Origin: Alopecurus myosuroides
Lineage: Eukaryota; Streptophyta; Magnoliopsida; Poales; Poaceae
DNA length: 64,000 nucleotides
NCBI GenBank assembly: GCA_028641055.1
Contig: CM054063.1
Location: 179,806,756-179,870,755 of the forward strand
Direction: 5' to 3'
Under the pieces are notes generated by a model, which did no database searches, had not been told where the DNA came from, and saw only the letters and a list, made by a program, of their open reading frames with translations. Shown here piece by piece: positions 34,896-44,830 of this stretch; positions within the stretch are counted from its first letter, which is position 1; each line of letters opens with the position of its first letter. The position numbers and the translations under genes are program-made.

Positions 34896-35987
34896 TGCTG
34901 AAATTCGCATGGGCTAGCAGGCCCATTAGGCAATTTCCATTTAATCCCTAAGGCCCATGCTGCCATAGCAAATGGTGGGAGTTTAGTCTCACATTGCTAG
35001 TTGGGAGAGTTTTGCACCAGTTTATAAGGTGAGCTCTCTCCCCACTAGTGTGAGTTGGTATGAAGAGAGAGGAGTAGTGGAGGTGTTCCACACGCGCGCT
35101 CCTCCTCCTCCGCCGCCCGCCTCGCCACGCCTCGCCTCGCCTCGACACGTCACGACGCGCCGCGGGTTGCGGGAATGAGCCGAGCCGATGCCTTTATTTT
35201 GGCAGTTGAAAACGGAGTCAACAGACACGCCAATAATATGAGACGTCATATTGATTGCTGTCTATTGCGTCACATTTATTTTGGTAACAGCCGCGCGCAG
35301 TAAAACGCCGCATTGATCACGTGTTAACCGCGCGCAGTAAAACGGCGCATTGATTACGTGGTAACGGCTGTAGTAAATGCCAAATTGATTTGTGAGCTGA
35401 CCGTTCTCCTACCGTGCCTATATATTGAGGTCGCAGGGGCGGACACATAAACACAACTCATACCCGTTCCACCTCCTGTTGCTGCCGCCGGTGATCCCAT
35501 CCCGTCTACCGCGTACACGGCCGACGGGAGAGCAGGCCTCCGAAACCCCGCCTCTCCAGATCCTGTACGGGAGAGGGGCGATTAGGTTTTTGGGGAGCGT
35601 CTCCTACGCGACTGCTCGCTGCTGCTGTACGTCTACTTCGTCTACTACCGCGCCGCCCTCATCGTCAACATGGCCACCGATGCCGATCGAGCTGCTGCTG
35701 CCGCCGCTGCTGCCACCGAGGCCGCTGCTGCTGAGGCCGCCAACGCTGCTGCCGCCGCCGCCGCGGCCGCCGTCTCTGCTACGGCTACTGCCAATTGGCC
35801 AACTGCAGGGTATAACACGTTTATCCCTGCCCTTGTTATTTCCATGTGTGCGATACTAGTAGTTTGCGTAGATGTGTCTACTGTCAACCTAGTATGCATG
35901 AATATGGTTAATTATCAGTATGCTTACGTCATGATCGTGGTTTATACTTGGATTAATTTAATCTGTAAATTGCCTAAATTCCTAACA
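34896..35987 (+). repeat. 3' LTR of the intact Copia
   Basis: It is near-identical to the 5' LTR, including the Ala-rich ORF start (35670). That copy is a passenger here: its frame would run on into F-box sequence after 35987. The duplication gttcg follows. Confidence 0.95.
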
Positions 35988-36674
35988 GTTCGCTCCCTTG
36001 GACGCCTCCTCCCCGCGCCTCTCTCTCGACTTCGCTGTGGACGCCGACCGCTTCGTGCTCATGGACTGCCACCAAGGCCTCCTGCTCCTCGAACAGGACA
36101 TTGAGCTACCCGACGGGATCTTCCCCCGCTTCCTCGTCCTCGACCCGGCCACCCGTCGCCGCGCGCTTCTCCCGCCCGTCGCCGCGCGCTCCTCCCAGCG
36201 CCGCAGCTCCAGGCACTACGTCGGCTCCGCGCTTCTCTCCCGCGCGCACCCGAGCAGGCTCTGCTTCGAGGCCATCTGCTTCGCCATCGACGGCGGGCAT
36301 CCGCGCGCCTGGGTCGCTTCCTTCAACGACGGCAAGTGCATCTGGCGCGCGCTCCCGCCGGTCCTGGACATCCTCGTCGATTTCGACCCCTATTGGTTCG
36401 AGGGCAGCTGCGTGCACACCGCTGGAAAGATCTACTGGCACATCTGCAACTCCGTCCGCCTGCTCGCGCTGGATCCTGCCACGCTGCACTTCTCCTACCT
36501 GCAGGTGCCGGACGAGCTGGCGGAGCATATCACATTCCGCGTCGGGGAGACGCCGGAGGACGGGCGGCTTTGCCTCCTAGCCGTGTCGCATAAGGGGACG
36601 CAGCTGCAGCTCTGGGTGCGCGGCAAGGCCAGGCGGAGCGACCACGGCTGGCTTTTGGAGAGGGACATCAGGCT

Positions 36675-37024
36675 GGTGCCAATGGGGGCTATAGGAGGGG
36701 GCGGTAGCGGCGCTACCGCCCGGTGGCAGGCGAGAGGGGGCGGTAGGAGGAGGCGATAGGTGCCGACGGGCGGTGGCGGTACCGCCCGGGCTATAGCCCG
36801 TGTCGCCCGGGCTATAGCCCGCATAGGCGGGGCGGTAGCGCGGGGGCGGGGCGGTAGCGAGGGGCGGTAGCGGTGCCAATGGGGGCGATAGCGCGGGCGA
36901 TAGTGGGGAGAGGAGTATGGTAGTGGGGGCTATAGCCCGTGCACTGGCACCGTGTCCGTGAGAGTGGGGTGATAGTGGTGAGAGAAGGTGACGTGGCGGG
37001 GGCTATAGCCGGTGCATTGGCACC
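36675..37024. mobile_element. 350-bp terminal-inverted-repeat element in the F-box gene
   Basis: The ends are GGTGCCAATGGGGGCTATAG and CTATAGCCGGTGCATTGGCACC-like, an inverted repeat with a few mismatches. The interior is packed with gggctatagcccg, ggggcggtagcg and gcgatag words, several of them palindromic. No convincing target duplication is visible (at most gc). It is non-coding and superfamily-unassigned; subterminal repeats like these occur in hAT and CACTA elements. Confidence 0.65.
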
Positions 37025-37297
37025 AGCCTCATGGACATGGATGTGGTGTACGACGCGGTGCCGGGCCTGCCCAAGGACGACGAGCTGCACAGGAACTTGA
37101 GTGTCTGGCCATGCGGCTTGGACCCCGGTCGCACAGGGAAGGCGCTCATCAGGACGTGGGGATACGGCCGCTACTCCTTACATCTGGAGACCGGCAAGAT
37201 GGAGCGTCTGGCGACGAAACGTGGCAAGGACTACGGGCACCCCATGTTCGCCTACTTCCTCGCGTGGCCACCGGCGTTCCTCGCTCCGGAGCAATGA

Positions 37298-39527
37298 CTT
37301 TCTGGTAATTGCTAAAAAAAACCTCACTTCCCTCTTTAAAAGATGCCATTTTTGTTCATCGATGTGATTCTTTCTCAGATCTTTTTCCATGTGGTTGCCT
37401 CGAGTATGTTGTTGGTTGTGCGTATAGACCTTATGATTATTAGATTTGGAGCGGGGCTGCTAGCAGCGTTGAAAGCACAAGTGTATCCATTTGTTCTAGG
37501 ATAGGTACCAATCATGAGTTCGTAAGAAATACAGGTTTAATTTAGAGGTTCTGATCAGTCTTTCTCAGTTCATGTTGGTTTGAGATAATTAGATACAGTC
37601 TATATATGTTGATGCTAGAAGATCTCTAATCGCGTACTTGTACGTACCTTCTCCATTTGTGCTACATGCTCATGATCATGTCCTGCCTTTTTTCAAGTGT
37701 TCATGATCATATCCTGGTGTGTTGTGTTTTGAGTTCCAAAGCTTTCGCAACTGCCACTAATCTGCATGTCATCCCGTGTATATTATGTACCCCTTGAGTG
37801 AATTGCATTTGTGTGCCTTATTTCTAGGAGTACCATTTCTCACAATTTTAGTATAATGAGGTCCTGGGCTAACCTGGGACCTCTGAAATGCAGGGCTGGG
37901 CTTATGATTTGTGTATATTGTTCCTCAAAAGTAATGCTTCAGTTATGACGCTTGCATGATTGCAACTTTTGTAGTAGGATGTTAGCATCTAAGATTCATT
38001 TTTCTTAGGGGAAGCATCTAAGATTTATATGCATGGAATCTGTAAATGTTAACACAAATTGTATGTTTAATGTTTCCAACAGGAAAATTAGTTATTAAAT
38101 TTTAAAAAAAGGAAAATTAGTTATCAACATAAATCTGCCTGCATTTTATCTTAACTACCCATGAGAATGTCAGGCTAATAGACATAGTATGTAAAATCTA
38201 TGTGATGATGTATGCACCATGATCTGTTGAAGGATCAAATATTGCTATTTGTTATGGCCCTGAATAATTTAAAATGAAGTGCTACTCGTGATGCCAAGTG
38301 ATCGCAGCAATTAACGGACTTAGAATTTTAGTTCTGTGTCAAAAATGAGATGAGAGCGAGAGCTGAAAATAACCAGGATCCATCCCATATGATTTGTGAG
38401 TTCGTTTATGTCTTCTTGCTGTAGTGGGTTGGGTCATAGTTCTTGCTCCATATACTATTCATTTTAAGTTCTATACAGCGAAAGTATTGCCTTTGTTTCC
38501 TAGAATTTCATCAGTTACAGAAACAAAGAAATATAAGGGATATGCTTTTCATCATCTCACTAATGGTTAAGTACCATTTCTCGTCTTATTTTTGTGTGGA
38601 AGCAAGTTATATCTTGATTGCTTGAAATCTGTAGCTACTGCAGCAATGTACTTCTACAGCTACATGGGCTTTCAGTTCAAGGAACAACCCATTGATATTA
38701 CCCATCTGAGTGTGTGCACGTTGTCACAAAGTTCTTTCAGTTCATCTGAATGTGTGCATGTTGTCACAAAGTTCTTTCAGTTAAAGAAAACATATTTGAC
38801 TGGACTCATGTCTCTTTTGAAAATTTTAATACCATGTACCTGAGTAGAGTTCTGGTTACAGATCAGTTGGGTTTGGACCGTCGGCCTCTTCGGATTACTC
38901 TTACCATTCCATATTGGCTGTCTCTAATTTAGTACACTAATATGCAGTGGAGGGAGTAATTCTCAATTATGTAATTGTTTGATCTCCCCATGAAATTTTG
39001 TGGCTGATAATTCTGTCACTACTGTGAATCAGGTTGGGGCCAGGTGCATCAGCACGTAATTGGTTTGAAGTCGGCTCACATCCTTGGGTTCACCTAGATC
39101 CTTGTGTCATCCGCCCTTCACTCAGCACAAGACTCCAAGAGTGATTACCTTGTTATGCATTAGACTGTCTAAGCAATGTTGCCATGCTGTTATCTATGTA
39201 CCCTTCGGTCAGATGATATTCTCTGCGCGATACTGCAGCGAGACTTGGGCGATGCCAGTAATAATACCTGTGATCAGAATTTTTGACTATGACATGTTGC
39301 TCTCCAGCCTAGTTACTGCTCTGCACGGTGATGTAGCGGTCAAATAGCTTTGCGTCTGTGTACCTTGCAGCTTTGCTTGACTACTGCTCCTGCTCGTATT
39401 TATAATTTTATATAGTTCATCTTCTGCACTAGTAAGCAGGAGCACAGTGGATTAAAACATCCTTGAATTGAAACATAACAGCATACGCTCGCTAGATTCG
39501 GATTACTGAGCCCGTAACTGGAAAGTG
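37298..39527. other. F-box 3' flank, non-coding
   Basis: This is AT-rich sequence without domains. It may include the old 3' UTR of the F-box gene. A 40-bp tandem duplication lies at 38703-38782. A fragment resembling a Stowaway end (tgcagtggagggagta) lies near 38944-38960. Confidence 0.45.
38703..38782 (+). repeat. 40-bp tandem duplication
   Basis: Units 38703-38742 and 38743-38782 run from catctga to ttctttcagtt and differ at two bases. Confidence 0.9.
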
Positions 39528-39887
39528 CTTTTGGCTCCAACGCACCAGTGCTGCTGTCAATTTAAAACATTCCGGAAAAAAATATTTACGAGTTTCAAAA
39601 AATTCTGAAAATAAATATGGTTGCAGTCAATGGTATATTTAAAAATTGTGCAAATTTTCAATTTAAAATACAAAGCAGTATAATCTACACAAAAATTGTA
39701 AAATGATAAATTTATAGATTTGAAAAAAGGCTTTGTATTTTAGAATATAAAGTATTTAAAGGTGATTTTTTGCAAGTTTGTATTATATACCACTGGCTAC
39801 TTACGTTTTTTTCTAGAATTTTGGAAATTTACGAATATTTTTTTGAATTTTTTATTTGGCAGGAGCACTAGTGACCAGCTGCACCAA
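39528..39887. mobile_element. MITE-like inverted repeat
   Basis: The left edge reads ttttggctcc then caccagtgctgctgtcaa. The right edge is its approximate reverse complement (ttggcaggagcactagtgac then gcaccaaa). AT-rich arms carry paired phrases such as aaatatttacgag and ttacgaatattt. It is non-coding; the target duplication was not identified and the edges may be a few bases off. Confidence 0.6.
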
Positions 39888-39986
39888 ATCTCCAATCACC
39901 CGTAACGCGTGAAATTTTACATAAATAAGGCAACAAATTCACAATCTAACCCTTGACACAATTTTTTTCAAAAAATAACCCTTTTT

Positions 39987-40168
39987 CATAACGTTCACCT
40001 ATAGGGCGTTATGCTCTCTAGCATAACGCGCGGCCCTAGGAGTTATTGACTGTGCTACAGTGGCCGCGGACTTTCACGTGGCTGGCACCATAATGCCCTG
40101 GACTGAGGCGTTATGCCCCTCGCCGCATAACGCCCTGGACGGGGGGAGGGGGGCGTTATGCGGGTGAA
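39987..40168. repeat. 'ataacgccc' palindromic repeats, left cluster
   Basis: About six occurrences of cataacg/gcgttatg in opposed orientations, spaced by phrases like ccctggac. The same family of words occurs beyond copy B at 51835-52142. They look like subterminal repeats of one element. A GC-rich leader with a pyrimidine-rich stretch follows before the gene at 40790. Confidence 0.6.
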
Positions 40169-40789
40169 CTTAACCGGCGCACGGCCCCTCCCGATTCCAA
40201 ACTACCCATCTCCTTCTCTCGTTTGTTCTTCGCGAAAAGATTCCCCTCCGCTGCCTCTCACCTTTCTTTGTCTAATCCCCTCCCAAATTTCACAGATCGG
40301 ATTCCTATTTAGTAGGATTTGGATTCCCTTTGAGTTCTAAATGTGTTCCTCTAAGTTTTTCCTCTTTTTGTTGGTTTAAATCCTCGCATTTGATTCTCTA
40401 TGTATTCTGATCCCTAGTTTATCTAGTCTTGTTAGTAATATCTAACTAGTAGTAGATTAGTGGTTTATTTGGTTATTTTGACTAGTTTTGCTAGATTGGA
40501 AACCCTAGTATATGGCTAGCTAGATTTTGTAGTAGTATATTGGGAACCCTAGTGTATGGCTAGCTAAATTGTGTAGTAGTAGATTATGTTATAGTTTGTG
40601 TGTTGTTGCGTAGTAGTTATCAATATTTTTTTATCGTAATTTTAATTGGAAGGGCTTGTCAAAAATATCAGAAACCAACTAGGGAGTGAAGTAAATGTGT
40701 TGAGTTATAGTGACATTTTCGTTGGAATGATTCCTAATTGCCACATTTTATTTCAACAATGGAATAAAACTTTGGTATTTGTATTTTCA

Positions 40790-42068
40790 ATGACAAGGAC
40801 CATAAAACGCAAGGATGATGCCCCTGGTCCTAGCAAGGGCAAGAATATGAAGACCAAAGCAATGAAGGAAATTACTTCAAATGGAAAGAAGGTGAAGGAT
40901 AAAGATTAGATGACCATGGGTTTGCATGAATGGGAAAAGGTTAGAATGAAGGTAGACCCTTTTTAACACCTACATAGAAGCTAGCCAATACTCGTTTTTG
41001 GAACAAACAACAAGCTAAAGTGTTTGAGGTTGTCATTCAAAACAAGAGCACCGATATTGTGAGCCATAAACACGTGGATTTTGAGTACATTAAGGGCTAC
41101 GATTACCAGTTTGGAAATCTCATTTCTCTCTCTCTGTGAGACAATGGGGGTTAGGAAGATCATTGAATTTGAACAATCCTAGAATGCTGAAGTGGTGAAA
41201 CAATTTTATGCAACCGTGTTCTTCGTGAATGATAGAGAGTAGACAATAAAGTGGATGTACGGTGATTACATGCTTAGTGCCCCCTTCATCGACATTGTCA
41301 AAGGAATGCGCTATGAGGAATAGTATGTAGGGCGAAGAGCACTTCCATGCTATGGTAATGGTTCTCCGCCAAGTAAGACATGCCTTAAGTGTCACTATCC
41401 CGAAGGCACACGCTCAAGATATTGGTAAAATTGTTGTATTGAACCCAAGGTATTACTATTTGATGAAGCTCCTAAACGTCACAATTTGTCCCAATGCTGG
41501 CAACTTAGACGTAATTAGCGGCTATGTCATCCAACTCTTGTACCATGCTCGTGATTACGGTGACGAGATAGATGTGATGCAGTGGATGTACGAAAAGATG
41601 AGGCATGTGGTCAAAAACCGGCGATCTCTTTTCTATGCATCGTTCACCTATGCATTCATCAAGTATGTGAGAGCCGAGAGGTACAGTCAGCTAGCACCAC
41701 TTGAGAACTTGTTACCAGCAAATGTATCTCATCACTCATATGAACCCAAGGCGAAACACATCTCAAAGACCGTCGATGTGGGTGCATCATCTAGTGGTAC
41801 GCATGGCAACCCTAGTGGGCTACGCCAATTTTTCAGCCAGTTTTGGAACATGTGCAGAGCCAATTATGACCAGACCTATCGGATGTATCAACTTGAGAAG
41901 AAGCATTTGAGAGAGTTTTGGTATGACCAAAGGCAACGTAGATTCAACGATGTTCTGAGAAAAGGGAAAGACTTGGAAGATAGTGACAAAGAAGATTTCC
42001 CTACGACACCACTAACCAATGATGATTTTCGCAGTTGGGGTGGTGCACCACCTAACTTTGCTACCTGA
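40790..42068 (+). pseudogene. Degenerate relative of the SIRE/Maximus-type extra ORF (copy a)
   Basis: The function is unknown. From the ATG at 40790 the protein starts with a Lys-rich tail (MTRTIKRKDDAPGPSKGK). Frames then break several times between 40907 and 41350, where VVKQFYATVFF and TIKWMYGD can still be read. An open frame of 238 codons runs 41352-42068 with RYYYLMKLLNVT, a leucine-rich helix, VMQWMYEKMRHVVKNRRSLFY and an acidic Ser/Asp-rich C-terminal region. These blocks align in order with the extra ORFs of elements 1 and 2. No LTR or pol belongs to this gene; it sits between 'ataacgccc' repeat clusters. Stops (for example near 40908 and 41323) mean it is a pseudogene unless heavily spliced. 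Pfam's 'putative plant transposon protein' family is a possible relative. Confidence 0.6.
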
Positions 42069-42202
42069 TAGGAGGATTGTGGTAGCGACTCATCAGTGCG
42101 GAGTAGCTATCGCTAGTCTATTTGTGTAAGGATTTGATTTCAAGACTTCGTGAACTTGTAAATCTTCATGAACCAATGTTATGAAATATTGTACCGTGTC
42201 TT
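41003..42202 (+). repeat. Segmental duplication, left copy
   Basis: This 1200-bp segment of the host gene is repeated at 49200-50399 with a fixed offset of 8197. I noticed only two mismatches. The repeat continues into LTR sequence on the right in both copies. Confidence 0.95.
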
Positions 42203-43531
42203 TGTTGGGAATATGCCCTAGAGGCAATCATGTATGATGTTATTCCCACTGTATTCATAAAGTTATTAAGTTGTCCTTGTTTTGAACATCTGATATATGT
42301 CATTGAATATGTGATTCGATTGTGGAACTATATATTCATGTTGTTCATACTAATTGCCCTTGGTCGTTAAGGTTGTGCTGGACACACATCCTAGACTAAT
42401 GTGAGTGTTGGCTGATGACACGGTTCCACTTGTCATGGGCATGGTGATGCCATTCCAACGTTCACGGACTTGGCTAAAGAGTTTAGCAAGTCGGACTGAC
42501 CCACATTGAGATGCAACGATCAAGTCGTCATTTGCATGTCTCAATCAATGTAATCCTTAGACCTGAGGTTGTCGCACAATCCGAGTTGTGGATCACCGAC
42601 TTAGGTTCTGTCAAACGTTGTTCTGTGACAAGGCAACTATAAAGGCAGAGTTCGGGTCGAATGAGAAGCAAGCTGCGTGATGTGGATAATCAAGATGGGA
42701 TTTTGCCCCTCCGAATGGAGAGATATTCTCTGGGCCCTCTCGAGTGATATGATTCAGGAAGCATGGCCATGCGCGACTCAGTTAAGTGTTAACTGTGTCG
42801 ATTGACTAAGAGTTAGTCAGATGAATCACATATCACGGATCGAGAAGAGAGTTGAGCTATTTAAGGGATGACGATAAATCGCCTATAGCTCGACAAGGTA
42901 TATCGTGAGGCAAAAGGGACTAAGATGAATATCACATTGAAAGGTATGTCGTCATGACTCAATGGTACTTGGGAGTCGGCACGTTCTGCTAGGAGCCGCT
43001 ACCGATTGATCGATTGGGAGTTGGACTCCAATCGTGTCCAAGTCGCCATGAGCCTGCAGGGTCGCACACTTAAGAGCGGGAGCAAGTATTGGTTGGGTTG
43101 GACCCAAACCGGAAATGGACTGAGTTAGTGAGTCGGACTCACAGAGGGAATGGGCCACAAGTGTTGTGCAGCCCATTACCATACGCTATATAAAGAGGGG
43201 CGCAGGTTGCCCAGCGGGCACGTTAGTCCACTCTCCCATGCGTTGGGAACCCTAGCCCCACTCAGTCTAGCCGTCGCACCAGACCTAGCAGTCTGCCGTC
43301 GGAGCTCCTCCTCGTACGTGTGGATACCGGCAGAGGTGCTGTACGTTCAGCACTTCGACGTTCGAGGGATTGGATCGGCCGGATCGGATCGTGGGACTAC
43401 ACTGCCCCGACGCGCTGCATCGATAATCCGCACCTGCGCGTCTAGTGGTAATACTCGTGGCCTTCTACCTCGGCTAGATTTTGGGAGTACCGCGTAGGAA
43501 AAGTTTTCGTTTATCTCTACGCGCCCCAACA
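42203..43531 (+). repeat. 5' LTR of copy B
   Basis: This 1329-bp LTR starts TGTTGGGAATATGCCC and ends CGCCCCAACA. The TATA box tatataaa is at 43187-43194. By eye it differs from the solo LTR (50400-51728) at three bases. Confidence 0.95.
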
Positions 43532-43532
43532 G

Positions 43533-43544
43533 TGGTATGAGAGC
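43533..43544 (+). other. Primer binding site of copy B
   Basis: tggtatgagagc differs from the standard initiator tRNA-Met site TGGTATCAGAGC by one base and starts two bases after the LTR. Confidence 0.8.
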
Positions 43545-44830
43545 GGTAGCTTCTGGTATTAGGCCCGAGATCCGTACATATGTGATATGTAGTTAGCGTT
43601 AGATGTGATCTAATTGCTGTTTTGGTGGTCGGTCTATGAGATAGATCGGTTTTGTACAAGGTTGATTGGATCAATCGTACTCGGGGTTAATGGATGATCT
43701 GGTTTCCGTGATCATACTGCTAAGGTCGTGGAACAACTTACCCCTACCGGTCGGTTTCCGCCATCGGGGTATACCGTGACACATAAATCCAGTTGCGGTG
43801 ATCGAAGATCAAAGAGTTTGGTCGAGTCGGAATACGGATCAGATTCGGGTAAAATCGTTTTATCCGATGAAGAAATCCAGTTGCGGGACCGCCGTCGTCC
43901 TGTCGTAGCGCCTTAGATGTCGTTGCGAGTTTCACAACGCCGGTAGATATCGTATCTATGCATAACTTATTTTTGCAGGAAGTTGTGAATGGTATGGCTT
44001 ATGTGCATGTGATGTGTGTAATCCATACATGATCTGCGTATCATGTTTTTTGTCAGCCGGCTGGAGCCTAGGTGCTGTCATTTTATTGTATACCGGACTG
44101 CGTGTCGGATTCTCTATGTAAATTTCTTTTACTTAGCTAGTGTAGCTTGTTGGAGAACCCGGAAGGCATGCAAGTCCATGTACAAGTCGGCTACATGGAC
44201 TAAGATGGCACGTGACAAGAGTTGGCACGAGTCGACTTACGAGCTTCGTGGAGATGGAGATCACCATGAAGAGAGCCATACCATTTCACATTATAATTGC
44301 TTTATTTGTGTTATTGTTATGCCTCTATTTACCTCTATTTAGATAGTTGGTAGATTCTTTAATCCCTCAAAGAAGGTCTAGTCGGTCGCCCCGCCAGTGC
44401 TGCACCATCACAAGTCGGACATTCTTGGTAGTGGGCTCATAAAATTGAGGTGCTACCAATTCTTTCCGGTTAGGTGGGTTTGAGTCGGACTCTTACACGC
44501 AGAAGCACTTGGTAATCTAGACGAGTCCATCACAACGGTTGTGGGGCTCGGGGCGAGGTAGGTTGGGAGCCGGGGCATGTGATGTCACCCAACTAACAGG
44601 AGTCGTATAGAGATACGATTGGCAAGGTGTTGCCTACCTAGATCACTTGACGGCTAGCGGTGATGCTAAAGCTCACTAGTCGGCTTGCTTATTTAGGGTC
44701 CTGAATCACTTAGCAACCATCGGAGGGATGTTGGTTCTAGTGGGAGCATAAGTATTAAAACGTTTAATATGCCTGCTCTTTTATGAATACATGTCTTAAG
44801 TGTTTTTTGCGTATTTTCTGTTGTAGATCA

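Larger units (their letters stand above)
29313..35987 (+). mobile_element. Intact young Copia retrotransposon
   Basis: LTRs of 1097 and 1092 bp flank a single open gag-pol frame. The duplication gttcg is perfect (29308-29312, 35988-35992). By eye the LTRs differ by two substitutions plus one 5-bp slippage in a gcctc run. That low divergence indicates a recent insertion. All catalytic motifs are present. The element splits the F-box gene. I do not assign a named lineage. No standard tRNA-Met primer site follows the 5' LTR. Confidence 0.95.
27815..37297 (+). pseudogene. F-box protein gene broken by three insertions
   Basis: F-box proteins recruit targets to SCF ubiquitin ligases. Exonic sequence survives at 27815-28163, 29223-29312, 35993-36674 and 37025-37297. 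The N-terminus is Lys-rich (MARKNKGKKNK). An F-box motif (DILGRLSVADLLRAALTCHRWRRVASR) lies at 28053-28136, with a tandem partial copy before it. The C-terminal part reads like the associated domain of grass F-box proteins (LDFAVDADRFVLMDCHQG; WRALPPVLD; YWHICNSVRLLALDP; IRTWGYGRYSLHLETG). It ends at a TGA at 37295-37297. The frame is continuous across the hAT-like insertion and across the Copia insertion once one target duplication copy is dropped. The third insertion (36675-37024) adds codons and a premature stop at 36757. As it stands the gene is not expressible as one protein. Confidence 0.88.

Noticed and set aside
35670..36104. Ala-rich ORF starting in the 3' LTR and running into F-box sequence
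   Set aside because: It is the LTR copy of the Copia start codon; the fusion is accidental.
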